Notes under the pieces: generated by a model | Told to the model about the DNA's origin: nothing | Databases searched by the model: none | Seen by the model: the letters and a program-made list of their open reading frames with translations, nothing else | Assembly: GCA_019188255.1 (NCBI GenBank) | Contig: JAETXT010000009.1 | Span: 1,860,001 to 1,924,000, forward strand | Length of the DNA: 64,000 nt | Direction of reading: 5' to 3' | Source of the DNA: Verticillium longisporum | Lineage: Eukaryota; Ascomycota; Sordariomycetes; Glomerellales; Plectosphaerellaceae | Shown: positions 12,714 to 26,100 of the stretch, piece by piece | How the letters are laid out: each line of letters opens with the position of its first letter | Position numbering within the stretch: position 1 is the first letter of the stretch | Translations under genes and position numbers: made by a program

Positions 12714-13116
12714 ATGCCGTCCAACAGGTCACATAACCCATCTCTTTACGAGTCAGCCATGATCATACCTGGTCTCGAGCGAGCAATGATGCCTCGCAGT
12801 CCACCGCAAGCCAAACATCCAAAGCCAGCCAGGCAAAACGACGCGGCCGCGGCAGCAGCCATGGCCTCACAGACAACCCTCGTCTCCGACACGCCCGACA
12901 CCCCGCTCGGTAAGCAGTTGACAGGCGACAGTCGGAAGAACGCAGGTATGTCCCAAGCGACATGTTTTCTTCGCTTTCATCTGATCCTATGCCAACTTAA
13001 TTAAACGACACTGGTCTTACTTAACCTTTGAGACTAATACTGGGCCTCGCGCAGATTCGACCGCGGAAGACCGCCCGAACATGCTGAAACGCCTCCTCAG
13101 GAAGGCGTCTTCCTGA
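12714..13116 (+). CDS. Small protein of unknown function, two exons
   Basis: Exon 1 (12714-12945) joins exon 2 (13055-13116) across a 109-bp intron with donor GTATGT and acceptor GCGCAG, in phase 1, giving 97 aa. The protein is hydrophilic, with a Pro/Arg/Lys-rich first half, an Ala run (about residues 44-49), a Thr/Ser/Asp segment (TLVSDTPDTPLGKQLTGD), and a basic amphipathic C-terminus (NMLKRLLRKASS). The exon 2 frame is open only because of the splice and ends at a sensible stop, which supports the model. No signal peptide, membrane helix or known domain is seen. Translation could instead start at the internal Met in MASQTTLVSD. The family is not recognised. The gene borders the 10-kb empty stretch. 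Confidence 0.55.
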
Positions 13117-16100
13117 TCATACGAACCCTCCCATGTAGACCAGGGGTGAAGGATGGGCGTCAAGGGGCAGGACGGGGTGGTAGAGTTGCTGGCGGCTCGT
13201 GCGGCGGTCTTTGGCCTTGGCGGCACCGGGCCAGCTCCCGATGGGCCAAGAGGGGGCACGGACGACGGAATCGCCTCGTTGGTTCCGGGCGGCATCAGCC
13301 CCCCGGGGAGGGACCCGGCGGGAGCTCCGCGCACCAGTCCGGCGAAGAAGGGGGTAGTACCGCCGTGCCCGTGTGGGTGGTGTCTTCTCTCACCCATCCT
13401 CCCCCCCCTCCTCCTCTCTTTTTGATCATCCCCTCCTGTGAGGAGGTCATGGATCTCTCTTTCACTTGCGTTTGCCCTTACACACTTTTGGCTCCGCCCA
13501 CCAGTGTCTTCGTCCCAGCTCATGTTGCATGTGCTTTGTTTTCTCATCAGCAAGCTTCTCGTTGTGTAGTCATTCGGCAACTTTGCTAATAATGGCTGGT
13601 CGTTCTCGGTTTTCCTGCGTCTTTTCATATCCTAGATTAATACGAACCAATCCAAGAGCAGACCTGACTCGCCGAGCGTTTCCATATTATTATTTTCCAG
13701 TCTGCCCCCAGCAGATGGCCTTCGGGGTCGCGACCCGTACAAATCGCAATCCTACGGAGGATGCAAAAGAGTGTCATGGTGACATGGAAGGAACCCGATT
13801 TTCCGGGACTGGGTCCCCGGCCTGATCTCGATCCGGATCTATCACCGGATTTATGTATCGCGGCCTCGTCGAGAAGAAAAAGGCGGGCTGACGCGACTAT
13901 CAGCTAAGGGCAGGCTAGGCGACGGCAAGGTTTGCGGACAATTCGTTATCCGTGACGAGGCCGCAACAGCCGCCCCCCGACCACCGCATGCCCGCCTCAA
14001 TTTCCAGCCCTTGAAGGGGACAGCGAGCGTGCGCGTTCTAGCCTTTTAGCTGCATGCCAGCCCAGCGATCGGCCCATCTGGCAATCGAGGAGAGGGGGGC
14101 CGGGAGGCCCAAGTGACCGGGCTGTGGGCTCGACGTTTTGGTCGGAGGATGCACGCACCTTAGCGACTATGCAGTTGTCCACTCCGAAAGAGCTTTCCGT
14201 CAGGGTTGGGGGGGGTCGGCTGAGGGAGTGCATCGTGTGCGACAGTGGATCGTGACCAGGGAAGGGCAGTATACCTTGCCAAGCTGGATTGTGCGTCGTG
14301 CACCATGACGAATCGTCCATGCAACACGTCGCCTTTGCCAGGGTTTGGGCGCAACATGTACTTTTGATTCGCAGAACAGGGGCCAACGAAGCGCAAACTG
14401 TTCGTTGTACGTGGGGTGGCAGTGGCCGCGGCAGCGGTAGCATGCCTGCATACCAAACGGTTACTGATGTGGCGCTTAAGAGGCAGACATTTAACGGCGA
14501 TAAATCGGCCGCACCTCATACCTTGGGCAGGAGACCACCAAAGTGCGAGTGAATTTGATGTGAACAGCACTCTATTAGTGGTCGTCGCTTCAGTCGTGGG
14601 GTTCAGGGTTTCGATAACTCTACCACAATATACCTCCCATCATGTCGTTCCGGTGGTAGGGACAAGTACCCCCTCCCGTCTGAGCACATTGACGCCGGGG
14701 ACTTAAGGTTTCCTTCTTGATGCCCGCCACTTGATGCAGGCAGTGTTGGAGGCAAGGCATGGGAATGACAGTGCATTCATTTGCATCTCCACGATCCCAA
14801 CATGCCACCCTGCACACTCTTCGAGATACCCATCCCAGTTTCCGGGTCATCCACTGGCGCGCTGAAGAACCCACGGACCCTGTCCCCTCAGTAAACGGCG
14901 AGCTAGGTAAGCTTGGTAAGGTAGGGGAAGGGGGAGGACAAGGGATGAATGGACCTACCTTGCCTGCCAAGGTGGCATTGGATCTGTAGCCAGCTCAGTC
15001 CGTCGCCTTACCCCAATTGTAGAGTAGTACACATTTCTTCTCCCGCATATTCTGATCATCACGAGGACCTGACGGGGTCAACAAAAAAAAAAGCCGAGCG
15101 GGGAAGCGCTGTGTCTGCTTCACCTTCACAACAGTGCCCGCCCCGGAAGCAGCAAGGGGATCGTCCCCACGAAGAGCCATGATGGCCTCTGACCCAAGCC
15201 GTAAGACGGAAGCGACCCGGCGAGGCAGTACTTTTCTGTCACTTTTCGCCTTACTCCGGCGGCCCCCGCCCCCCCCCTCTCCCCTACTCTCGAACCGGCT
15301 GAAGATGGCATGGTATAAAAACGCCATGAGCACATTGCCCCTCCCCTGCATCTTCATCATCGACCGCGCTGAACTGGGGGGCTGGCTGAGATCAACCCCC
15401 GGTCGTATGATCACCCCGCCGATGAATCTCGGGCGCACCGTCGTGAATCGCAAGGCATCATTTCGCACACCTGACATCACCAGATGCGTCTTTCGCCCAT
15501 GCTGCAATACCGCATGCTCTTGTCTCGGCAGATCTCTTTGTTCCCCAGATACTGCAGCTGCCGGGCTGTTGTCTTGATGCAGTTTTTTTTTTTCGCCCAG
15601 CACAGAAGGCTGCGACATCGCACACGATATCACGCCCTTCACTTGCCTCCTACGGGAAGAAACATGCTGTGCTCTGGTCAAGCGTTCGCTGCCATGTGGG
15701 TGGCAGCCGCCCCTGGGGTCGTGCATGCTTACATGTACATCGGCCTGTTTCCAAGTCATCCACCACACATGCTCGCTCAGCAGAGGGAGGGGGGAAGAGA
15801 GATTTGGGGGACCAGCGCCTGACGACACACTGGCACACTGGTAGGTAAGGCACGCGCGTGTGCCAGCGGAACCGTGGTTCTGGAACCGATGACCCTCCCT
15901 GGTTCCAAGTTTGACCAACTAACTCCCTTTCCCAAGGCCCCTCCCCCTTGAAAAATAAAACAAAACGAGACAGCCCATGGCTGGGATCTAGCTCACCGGT
16001 TGAGGCACTTTATTCGCAAGCTGAGATGGATTAGGCCGTGACCATCATCGCCGAGCGGGCAGGGCGGGTCCCCGACGAAGATTTGTCGGTCTTGCTTGCT

Positions 16101-19100
16101 TCTTCTTCATACTCCTTGTTGCAATGACAGATGAGATAACGCATTTCGTCTTTTGTCTCCACTGCCGTCAGATCTGGAATATGACAGACTTTCCAGAGTC
16201 GACCAACAGAAATGCTGGGTTTCCGCATCTGTGCACCGCACCCCTCTTCCACCCCCCCCCCCCCCCGTTTCTCTCCCAGGTGCCAGGAGCTCTCAGGAGC
16301 TCTCAAGAGCTATACGAACCATGGCCGCTGACCCCTCTTTCATCGGTTGGCGCAGTTTGCAGAAGAAAGGAACAGAGGAGTTTCTCCTCTTCATTCGTTA
16401 GAATTACAAGTCATACCCTATGCCCCGCCCCGGTGTTTGCTCCTGAAATTCATTCCATCGTACATGAGGTCCAAGCAGGTCTTGGCTCGTTCCGTCATTA
16501 CAATGCCGTACCCAGCTGCCGTCCATCAGCTCGACACTGGTCGTCCAGCCCAGTGTCGCGCCGTAGGCCCATGATATGGTGCTGCGCTCATACGTCCTGA
16601 GCTGCCCTCTTCGCCTTGTCGTTGTGATTTTCCCCGTTTCGTTGAACGTCACAATCAATGCGCCGTCCATCATATGTCGCGATGCCCCTGATTTGGTCCG
16701 CCTCTAAAAACGAGTGATTCGCCTGTTCGTACTTGGATCGCTGACCCCGATTGACCGTTTGCCATCAACGCCAGTCCTGCACTGCATCTGCATGAGATTA
16801 GCGACATGCTGCTTTGCGTCGGGGCGGTGAGTGGCCCCTACTTCACTTGCGTCCAGATTGTGGCCGGTCTTCACTAGCCGCAGGGGTGCCGCAGTAGCCG
16901 CACTCTTTACCGGGCAGCACCCACACCTCCTTGCCAGAATCGCGGCAGGTAGGGCATCGAATACCAGGAAGGTATTGCTGCGACTATCATCAGCTCGGCA
17001 TTCTCAACACGAATCGGGCTCTTTCAGAACACTGAGCCAATGGCGGAGGGTGACTGACAGGATGCGGCACGCTCGTAGGAGGCTTCTGCTGGCACAAGGT
17101 TGACGCCTTGACGTGTTGATGCTGTGCGACGTATGCCATCTTGCCGTAAGGGTTCGGGATGGGAGGCCGATGGAGGAGAGTCGAGAAGCTAAACCAAGAA
17201 GCGATTGATACCACGAAGGGAGTGTTGAGGATTCCAGCAGTTGTAGTTCCAAAGAGGCTGGTGGGTTTTGCGTCTGTTGTGGAGAGCTGGAGATGAAGGT
17301 AGATGATGAGAATGAGGATATGAAGCAGTCGTGATGACGAGGTGCCACCATGTATATATATATACTTTCCTTTGTCTGGGGGAGTAGTGTGGTGAAAGTG
17401 TTCGACAGGCAAGGACCAGGCACCCAAGCGCGGGATGGAGAACCTCATCGATCGAGCCGGCGGCGGGAAGCGGAGGGACGAGCAAAAGCGATGCAGGCCC
17501 TGTGGCAAGGAGGTGAGCGAACGGTCAAGCCGCTGTTCCACGTCCCAGGAAAAGTACTGACGGGTGGTGCCCTAGTGGAAAACAAGCTACAAAGTAAACG
17601 GCACGCGCATCTGATAGTCGGCGAGTAGCCGGCCGAAGCGGTGGCAGCATTTCTTGTCGCTTGTCCGCATGAGTATCAGAGCAGCAGGGTCGAACAGATA
17701 GCATGGCAAACCCCTCCCTAGGTATATTGCGTGTTTGTACGCATGGCCGTACGCTTGAAAACCGGGGGTACGGACCGTTCTACCATACGGTATGGGGTGA
17801 AGCCAGTGAAGATGGCGTGGAAGGTTCAACTTCCTGTCCAGTATGGAAGCCCGTCTCCCTGTTCCTCATTTCACCTGACCAGCAGAGCAGCATGCAAATG
17901 TTGCGGGGAGCAGAATCTCCCAAGGCGGCGGTGGGTGGAACCTTGCAGTTTTGCCTGGTTCTAAGCAACGACGCCAATGCAGGCTAGGATGGGGCTCGTT
18001 TGCTGATTACAAAAGAATTAAACCCACCGATTGTGACGAAGAAGTAGTGGGTTCGATTACCAGGAGCCAGGAGCCCAGGCTTCGTTGGGGCGCGAAATTC
18101 ACATCCAGCCAATCGAGCCACTCAAGCTGCGACGGGGTCCTCGCCGGGCCCTCAGGCCAAGAGTGCGGGCTTGGAAAGGTGGGCAAGTGAGACAGCCAGA
18201 CCGAGCTTGACTTTGCGTACCGCAGGAAAGGTGGGTGGCTTCTCTCATCAGCAAACTGACAAGTCACTTGAGCCGTCCACGCACACCACGTCGTTTGGCA
18301 CATTGAGATTCCCCATTTAGCGTCGTGTGTGTGGCTGACAAGGTTCGTAAGGTTGGCAACATGGAACTTCCACAGCCCAAAACTCTTTGAGCGAACGCTA
18401 TGACATAGCCGTTCTACAGTCGCCATTGGACGTTCAGCGAGCCGATGGAAGTACAGCGTCACCCGGGGGGGGTTCCTAGAGAAAAGAGTCCTGGGCGGAA
18501 GACGGGGCTGCCAAGGGTCCAAGGCCCGGGGTCCAGGATTCCGTTGGTAAGGGTACCATACCGCTGTTGTGCTGCTTGGTGGCTCGGAGGGGGAAACCAT
18601 CCGATCTGCCCCGGGATTCGTTCATCGACCCAGGGACAGTCACCATGGCTGCGTCGCGACGCTGCGGAGAATTCCATGAATGTGAGGGATGGCGCCCCCC
18701 CCTCGCTCCCTCCACCCCGATGCTGGAGTATATGGTACATAGTATTGCTAGTGGCTGATGGGTTGGTCGATGCCTGATAATGCCTGATGGGGACAGGGTC
18801 TGCTCTCATCGGGCGTTGCGAAGCCCTGCCTACAAACCGACAGCTGAAAGCCCTGGAAATCCGTTCTTGGTCATCTTCAGGTACGGCTATCGGCGTCGGT
18901 ATGAGTTCGGTGTGGCCTAGTCGGGCGGTCTCGCTATTGGAGGGCTGAAGACGTCCGGCGTCAAGCAAGGCGGTCGTGCCTCTGCCTGCTTATCGTGTCG
19001 CATACGGCGGTTTGCTTTGCATGAAGTTCAAGCCAGAAAGACCGTGGCCATTTGCCTTGTTTGTGTCAACTGAACCCCGATGGACTTGCTTTTGTGGATG

Positions 19101-22100
19101 TGCATGTGGAAGACTCAGCCTTCCCTTCCTTCTCGCTCCCACATACCGATGCTGAGCGCTACCATAGTCTGCTTCGCCTCGCTTCTGCTGTCGGAACGAC
19201 AAGTCTGTACCATCTAACCGGGATCGACGTTGTCTACAGCGAGAAACAAACTTTGCATTAGTACACGCTTGAATGAGTGCAACGCGGGCATGGGAGTCTG
19301 AATAGCAGGACGACATGTGGAGGGGTTACCATCCACCGATCCGCCACGGCGGGTAGTCCAAGTAGGTAACATGAGCCCTCCGTTGCCTCTTGTCTCTCAA
19401 TGTCTCTACCAAGCAATGATTGCTCGATTTGCTTGCCAGCCTGGCTCATCGGCTCCCGTGTTGGCGGGTTCCCAGCTGCAGGTGGCCCAGTCGGGAAGGC
19501 AAAAGACTCCGCCGACTCAGGCCATTGGGGACGGCGCGAACAACACTCGTCAAGCAAACATCGACCCACCCAAAGAAGATGCGGTTCAAAACATGTCATT
19601 CGAATCCTGACCCCCTTGCGGCAGAACGGAGATCCGAATTGGTTATTTGCCCCTCCCAAGAGTCGGGAGTTGTGCTTGGTGGGGCACGAGGTGTCTTCCG
19701 TTATGCTTTCCGCTCAAGTTTTCCAATTTCGATGCTTGCACGCCCCTCAAGATACCGCCTGCCAACAGTTGCTCCTTCTTTCCATACCTGGCCCTTGACT
19801 ACTCCTTCCACCTTTCTACCTGTCCGTACCTTACGGTAGTTGAGAGTACCTGCTTCCCGTAGCCTGTCCTCTCGTAATTGCAACAAAGTCTAACATAAAC
19901 GCGTATTTTCGTCAGGGACTCCCTTCGTCATGCCATCCACCATCTTCACTCGAACGGTAAGAGAGGCAGGCACCGTAAGTACCTGCCTAAGCATCCTGTC
20001 GAATATGCCTGCCGTTGCATCAGATGTAACATGTTCACCGAGTCGCACTTTCCTTTTGTCGTGTCCCATTTGGTGCTCTTTTCGAACGCAGACCACTCGG
20101 CACACCCAACTCAACCCTTGCCCTGGCAACCTTGTCCTTTCCAACTCTCGCTCTCCCATCTAGACCACGCGGTCTGAGAGCGTCCAGCGTCCTGCAACAG
20201 TGCTTGACCTTTGGACCCGCCGCTTTGTTGACGGCGCTCTCTCAACGTGGCTCCAACGGCAGACTGGGGATACCATCCTTTTGCCTGATGCAGTTTCAAC
20301 AACCCTGGAGCGAAGCACCTGGTGGGAATGCCGATCTCTGCGCCCTACTAAATATGGCGACGATGGCGGTACCCCTGGTCGGCACGGCTTTGAATCGTCA
20401 AATGCAAGCCGGCCTCAGTCGTGTGAAGTCTCCGTTGACTGCGCCGCAATCCTCGGCAGAGCTCGCTGTCGCTTGCTGGTCGAAACCAGTCGATTGCGCC
20501 TTTTCAACCATGTCCTGGCACGCGCCCTGGCACTCGATAAGTCTGACAGGCTGTGCCACAGTTTCGGACAAGCTGACTGTGGACATGCAGCACAGCCTGG
20601 TTTCTTCTGCAAACGCCATCACAATTGACATGTTCTGTGCTGAACCTGTCACTATTCTCATGGTTTGGCCGAAGAGCAACAAGGGTCACGCCAAATTGTG
20701 ACGACGTCGCAGAGTTGGACCCTGTTGACCCATGAAGAAGCTATCATGTCTCAGAAACATTATTTCGGTACCATCGACACACAGGCGGGCCAGGCCGTGG
20801 GGTTGTCATCTTGTACGCGTGATGGACAGCGATCCACCAGAACGATGGTGTTCCAACAGATAGACCCCAGCCTCGCGCAAACTATTTCAGTTCTCCCAGC
20901 ACGGATCGTTGCACTCCATCACGACCTCCGCGGCATTTAGACTTCAATTGGCATTTACAACAGCGCTTCAAGAGGGCGGTGCTTTACTGGATCCGAGCGT
21001 TGCTGCGTTGTCACGACATATCACGCTCCACGGAGGTATGGCTTTAGCACTCCTGATCAAGCAAACCCGGTTGCTTGCGTGACCAGGATATCATCCACGG
21101 AGTGTTCCGTCCCTCTTGATCGCTCGCTTTTGATTGGGTGTGCTTTTATGCTTGCACGCTTATTCGGCCTTCCTCCCCGTTGGCATCCTTAGCACACGGG
21201 GTTGGGTGTGGATGAAACCTGATACATCACATTCGGCATCAGGTATCGAAGCCAAAGCCAGGGATTTTGTCCAAATCAATGACAACCATATAGTCGCAAG
21301 CATCAGCCTCGGCTTTGTTTGGTGTGGTCTGGGCTTGAATTTGGGCAAATCTCCTGCCCGCCAGAGTTCCCCTCGCCTTGGGTACTTTCTTGTTGTTGTT
21401 GCGTAACGATGCGGCTAGAATGTCGAGCTGCCAAGATCTTGCCTTGGTATCCCGACCTCAAGTGATTGACAAGATCTTGCCGGTAGGGATCTTTTTCGTC
21501 TGCGTCGGTTTTAGGGTTCCTCCCGCGAGATCCGCGCTTGTCCTCCTGCCACTGATGCAATTGCCGAAAAGGGAGGTTACACCGAGGCTCTCTTAGGTGA
21601 GGGTGTGGTCATATCAGCGCCATTTCCAACCTCAGCTCTGGAACACATTTCCACACTGCCTCACTTGCTCGCCCAGATCGCGAACCACTCTGTCGGTACC
21701 ACGCTTGCGCCTTATCAGCCATGCCAACCACGGCGGGCAAGCACGTGGAGCTCTCCGTACCCTCAGTAAGAGCTACGACAGATCAACACCTGGGGCTTTG
21801 TGCACTGCTACACTCCTGCGACTCATGCTGATCCATGCTGTTCCAGTGTCATTCGTCAATCCCGCGTTACCCACGTGTTGGTGCAACACTGGAGCCTCCC
21901 CGCCCCGTTGGAGATGTTACACCAAGGGCAAGCTGTTTGGCAAGCGCCTGCCAAATCATCACTCACGTAATTACAAGCTAGAGATGACTGGTCGATTCGG
22001 GCTGTCGGCACCTGCACTCCGGTCCACCATGACCGCGAAGCCTCATTGTTGATGAGCCGTCACAATTACAATACCATTGGCTGAAGCCCTGACACACTCC

Positions 22101-23115
22101 CAGACCGAGCCGCCCGGTCCCATCAATGTCATCAAGTGTTCCAGGCGTAAGAAGCTAGGCAGACGGGCCTTCTGGCTCACCGGCGTGGGGTACTCATGGG
22201 TTGCCACTGATCACATATCACATCCGGCGCATCAGTCCTGTTCTGCTCTGTCTCAAACAAACGAGCTATCTTGGCACTAACAGAGATGCAGGAAAAGAAA
22301 CAGACTGACTAGCTACCCCCGGTGCTAAGACAGCTCCTTTGCCTTGGTCCACGCCCCACGATGCCCGTTGAACAGGCGTGTCTCCTACAATGCTGAGCGG
22401 GCATGGTCGTAGGGCATCGTCGTCAAGACCACCACCACTCTGCACCGGGCGAGTATCGTCACCATCACGCAGGAAAAAATAAGCTTTCGTCATCAATACG
22501 ACACCATGACGGTGCTATAGAACCAGGATTCGAGCCCTACAAGTCCAGCTTGTAGTGAACAAAGTTCAAGGGTTCCGCCAAGCCCGAAGTGAAGCCACAG
22601 AACACACGTCACCCAGCTTGAGTTTGGTCGATGAGGTGGGCGGCCGCTTGAGTGGCGCATAAACAATCTTCCTATCTTCAAATCACTTGATCTCATTCGG
22701 CCGCCTCAAGGCTCACGGGCTAAGGGATACCGTCAAGCAAACGTGGACTGGGTTCTCGATTTCAGGCCTCAATATCTTGTTCAGCTGTGTTTGCCCGACT
22801 CTACAGGACAGATACCGGCCATTTTGTAAACATATGTAAGGTCCAGGGCCAGCTTCTTGGCCAAAATCTTCACCCAAGCAAACGGAACAGGGGTTTTAAT
22901 TTGTTTGTTATTTTCGCGCACATACAGACACACCTCCAGACCAACAAAAATCAATAACCTGAACGCCATGCTTGGTCAAAGCCAACTAACAATCCACGTT
23001 GCCCTCCATGCCTTTGGAGAGGGAATGAAAGAAGAAAAGATGAGAGAAAACCCAACAAAAGAAGCTCCTTATAGATCTCCGATCCTATCAGATACCCCAG
23101 GGTCCCATGGCATGG
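13117..23115. other. 10-kb region without supportable genes
   Basis: No open frame here shows a recognisable family, consistent splice partners or coding-like composition. The longest frames (for example 14995-15918 on minus, 20132-20701 on plus) look like chance in GC-rich DNA. Local features are TATAAAA at 15314-15320, a TA-alternating TATA-like run at 17353-17364, a poly-T run near 15583-15594, a poly-C run near 16253-16266, and several pyrimidine-rich blocks. It could hold long leaders, non-coding transcripts or small multi-exon genes that I cannot prove. Confidence 0.5.
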
Positions 23116-26100
23116 TCATCTGAATACCTTGCTTATTCGAACGAGTAGCTTGCCGTCCTTAATCGGTCGACACTTGGTGTCCATCAGCCTGACATAGCGA
23201 TAGCCGGGCCGCAGACGGTCGAGACGGATACAAGCCCACGACAGCAGCTCGTCGCGGCCCATTCGTGAAACATCTTCGATTTTAAACCTGGAACAAGTAA
23301 ATGGCGGTCAGCAAAGGGGTCATTCGCGCGGCAGGCAATTAGCCTTCTCTTTTTTCTTTCTAGTGCATGTCACAATCCCTCCCTCCCTGTGTTTCCCCAG
23401 GCCGTATGTAAGTGGCAAGCCCGCGGCAGCCTGACAGCTGCATGTCCAACACGGGCCGTGGCAGTAGGCCGTCATTTGAGGGTCCGGCATGGATGTGTTG
23501 TTTATGGCGCGGGACACCCGCCGCACCCGCTCATTCCGGTACCTTGAGAAAAAAGTCTTCGTTTCGCCTGCTTCCAAGGCTGCAAGCCGTCCTTCTGTTG
23601 CACCAGCCAGGGCGTACGCACGGGAGATCCGAACCACTTGGCCGATCAATTCCCTCCTGGAAGCTGCGGTTGCTAACAAACGGTTGACACGGAAATTCTT
23701 GAAGAGAGGCCACTTGCCAATCTGCCATTTGCGAGTGCCAGCGTTTGCCGCAGCGGATGCTGCTTGTTGCTGCGCTGACAAAATCACTCGAATGCCAGCG
23801 CAGCGCACGCCATGTAGTTTAGGGAGAAAGGAGGAAGAAAAGGAAGACGGGCTGGGATCTTACCTCACAAAACTGAGCTCCTCCACCACCCTGGGAACAA
23901 GCGGAAACTTGAGGAGCTCGCCTTTGTCGCCCCAATCAGGATGACTCGTCTTCATCGGCGCCGTCTCCAGCTTGTACTTGCCATCATACGACGCGCCGCC
24001 GCTCCCGCCTGTCACGCGATTGCCGCTCCCCGGCCGCTCCACGTGGAGTTCGCACTTGACCAGGGGCCGGAGGTTCCTGCCACTCCAGCCGCTGTCGCTT
24101 TCTGTAGACTCCGGCGCCCAGATGTGCTGGCCGGCGAGGATCGAGATGGAGAGCATCAACGTGCCGGCGTGCGGGGCGTCTGCCTGCGCGAAGCACGTCT
24201 TGTCCGCGGTCCGGTAGCCCGGCGGCTTGAGCACCCAGCCCTGCTCGCCGGCAAACATGCCCTCGTTGAGCATCATGCCCTCGTCCAGGTACTGCCAGTT
24301 GAGGGCGACCATCTGGACGCCCTTGCGCCAGAAGAGACTCGAGTCCGGGTTGGAGCTGTCGAAGCGGGCGCCGTTGGGGAAGGCGCGCATAAAGTAGTTC
24401 TTGTTGTGCGTGAAGACGGCGCTCTGCATGGTCGCGTACAGCTCGAGGATCCTGCTCTCGGCGATGGAGTAGATGTGGCTCGGCTTCTTCGAGCCCGTCT
24501 CGAAGCCCTTGAAGTGCTCGCTGTGCGTGTAGATGGCGAGATCGCCCAGCGCCGCGCACACGGGCACCTTGGCCGCCTTGGGCGGCGCGCCGGTCGTGGG
24601 CGGAGGGCTCTTGGGCGCGGCGCCCGAAGGGTGGTGGTGGTGCTGTTGGCTTGCGTTCTCTTCGTCAGACGCCGATGTGTCTTCCTCCTGCGTCCGGCTC
24701 TTGGTCAATCGCGCCGGGCCGAGCGGCACCTCGATCTTCTTGGGCGGCTTCTTGCACTTGATGAGGATCTTGCCCCGCAGCTCCTCGAGGCTCGGCACGC
24801 GGAACCTCTGGTCAAGGCCGTCCATGGCCCTGTCGATCAGCATAGCACCCCATTCCTCCTTCATGATGGCGACCATGAGCTCCTGCTGCTGGTGGTCGGC
24901 GTGCACCTCGAGGCTGATGATGATGGGCAAGTCGTTGGTCACGAAAGCCGACTCGCGAATGGCGACGCAGACCTCGCGGAAGCCGCAGGGCGTCGTCAGG
25001 GTCCAGCCGTGGGTCACAATGGGCTCGTTCTTGGGGTACGGCAAGCGCGGGCTCGGCGGGCACGGCGGCACCGCGACGGCACGGCCGTCGAGCTTGTCGT
25101 CGGAGACTCTCGGATCCGACAGAAGACCGCTGTCGCGCAGTCCCAACCCCGCGCTGCTCTGGGCGCTCAGGCTCCGGCTGTGCGTTGAGGCGCGATCGCC
25201 CGCCCCCCCTCCAGCGCCGAGAACGCCGCCCACCGTCTCCTTCAGACTGGCGGCGACGTTGGCGAAGGAGGCACCCGAGAGGTTGCGGCTGTGATCGGGC
25301 CGCGGGCTCTTGGATCGAGTCGTCTCCGACGCGGCGGCCACGGTGTCGCCGTTCCAGACGTCAATCTCGATGCAGCGGCAGCCGCGGGACAGAACCTCCC
25401 TGTAGGCCTCGGGCGAGCTCTTGGAGGCCAGCTGGTTGCCCTCGAGGTACGTGTTGTGGCTGCTGCTGATGAAGTAGTTTGTGATGGGCCGGCTGGTGTC
25501 CTTGTCGGGACAGGCCGGGCGCTCGGCGTCCCAGTCGAAGCGCATGAGCCAGGCTTCGAGGAACTCGCCCTGGGTGTAGCGATCCTTGTCCTCGGGCAGG
25601 TGTTTTTCCACGTCGGCGGGACTCTCGCCCTGCATGCTCTCGAGCCAGGCGACAAACTGGTCACGCGATATGGTCGTCTCGCGGCGGATCATGGAGCGGC
25701 GCTTGAGGAGGTCGTCGAAGGCGCGGCGCAGCTTGTCCATGCAGGCATTGTTGATGTCAATGTTGCGGGGGTCGTTGGTGTAGAAGCTCGGGATGTCGGT
25801 GCGGGCGAGGATGGGCGAGATGACGTCGTCGAGGAGATCGGGGTGGTGGTCGACGCCGTTGACGTTGATGCGCGGCAGGCTCCTCGTGGTGGCCGTCGTT
25901 CGCGGGGTCGTCGTCGTGGCCGTCGAGGATGTCGTGTCGAGCCAGGCGCCCTTGGTCGGGGTGAGAATGGTGGAGAGGTTGACCATGTTGCGCAGGGTCG
26001 GCAGGCTGTCCTTGTTGGTGCGGGAGAAGATGGGCATGGTGACGGTACGACCGAGGGAGCGCTTCGCCTTGTCATTGTCGCGCGGACGGCGACGGGGCTG

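Noticed and set aside
13017..13628. 203-codon open frame on minus
   Set aside because: Overlaps the last exon of the small two-exon gene; Pro/Gly/Ser-rich in GC-rich DNA, no family.
14995..15918. 307-codon open frame on minus
   Set aside because: No ATG near its start, mixed composition, no splice partners and no recognisable motif.
18040..18065. tRNA T-arm-like GGGTTCGATTACC
   Set aside because: No acceptor stem, D-arm or anticodon arm can be placed at the right distance upstream.
20132..20701. 189-codon open frame on plus
   Set aside because: No conserved pattern, overlapping frames of similar length on the same strand, no intron support.
23941..25188. 415-codon open frame on plus
   Set aside because: Antisense to phospholipase C; His/Arg/Leu/Val-rich composition is typical of a shadow frame.
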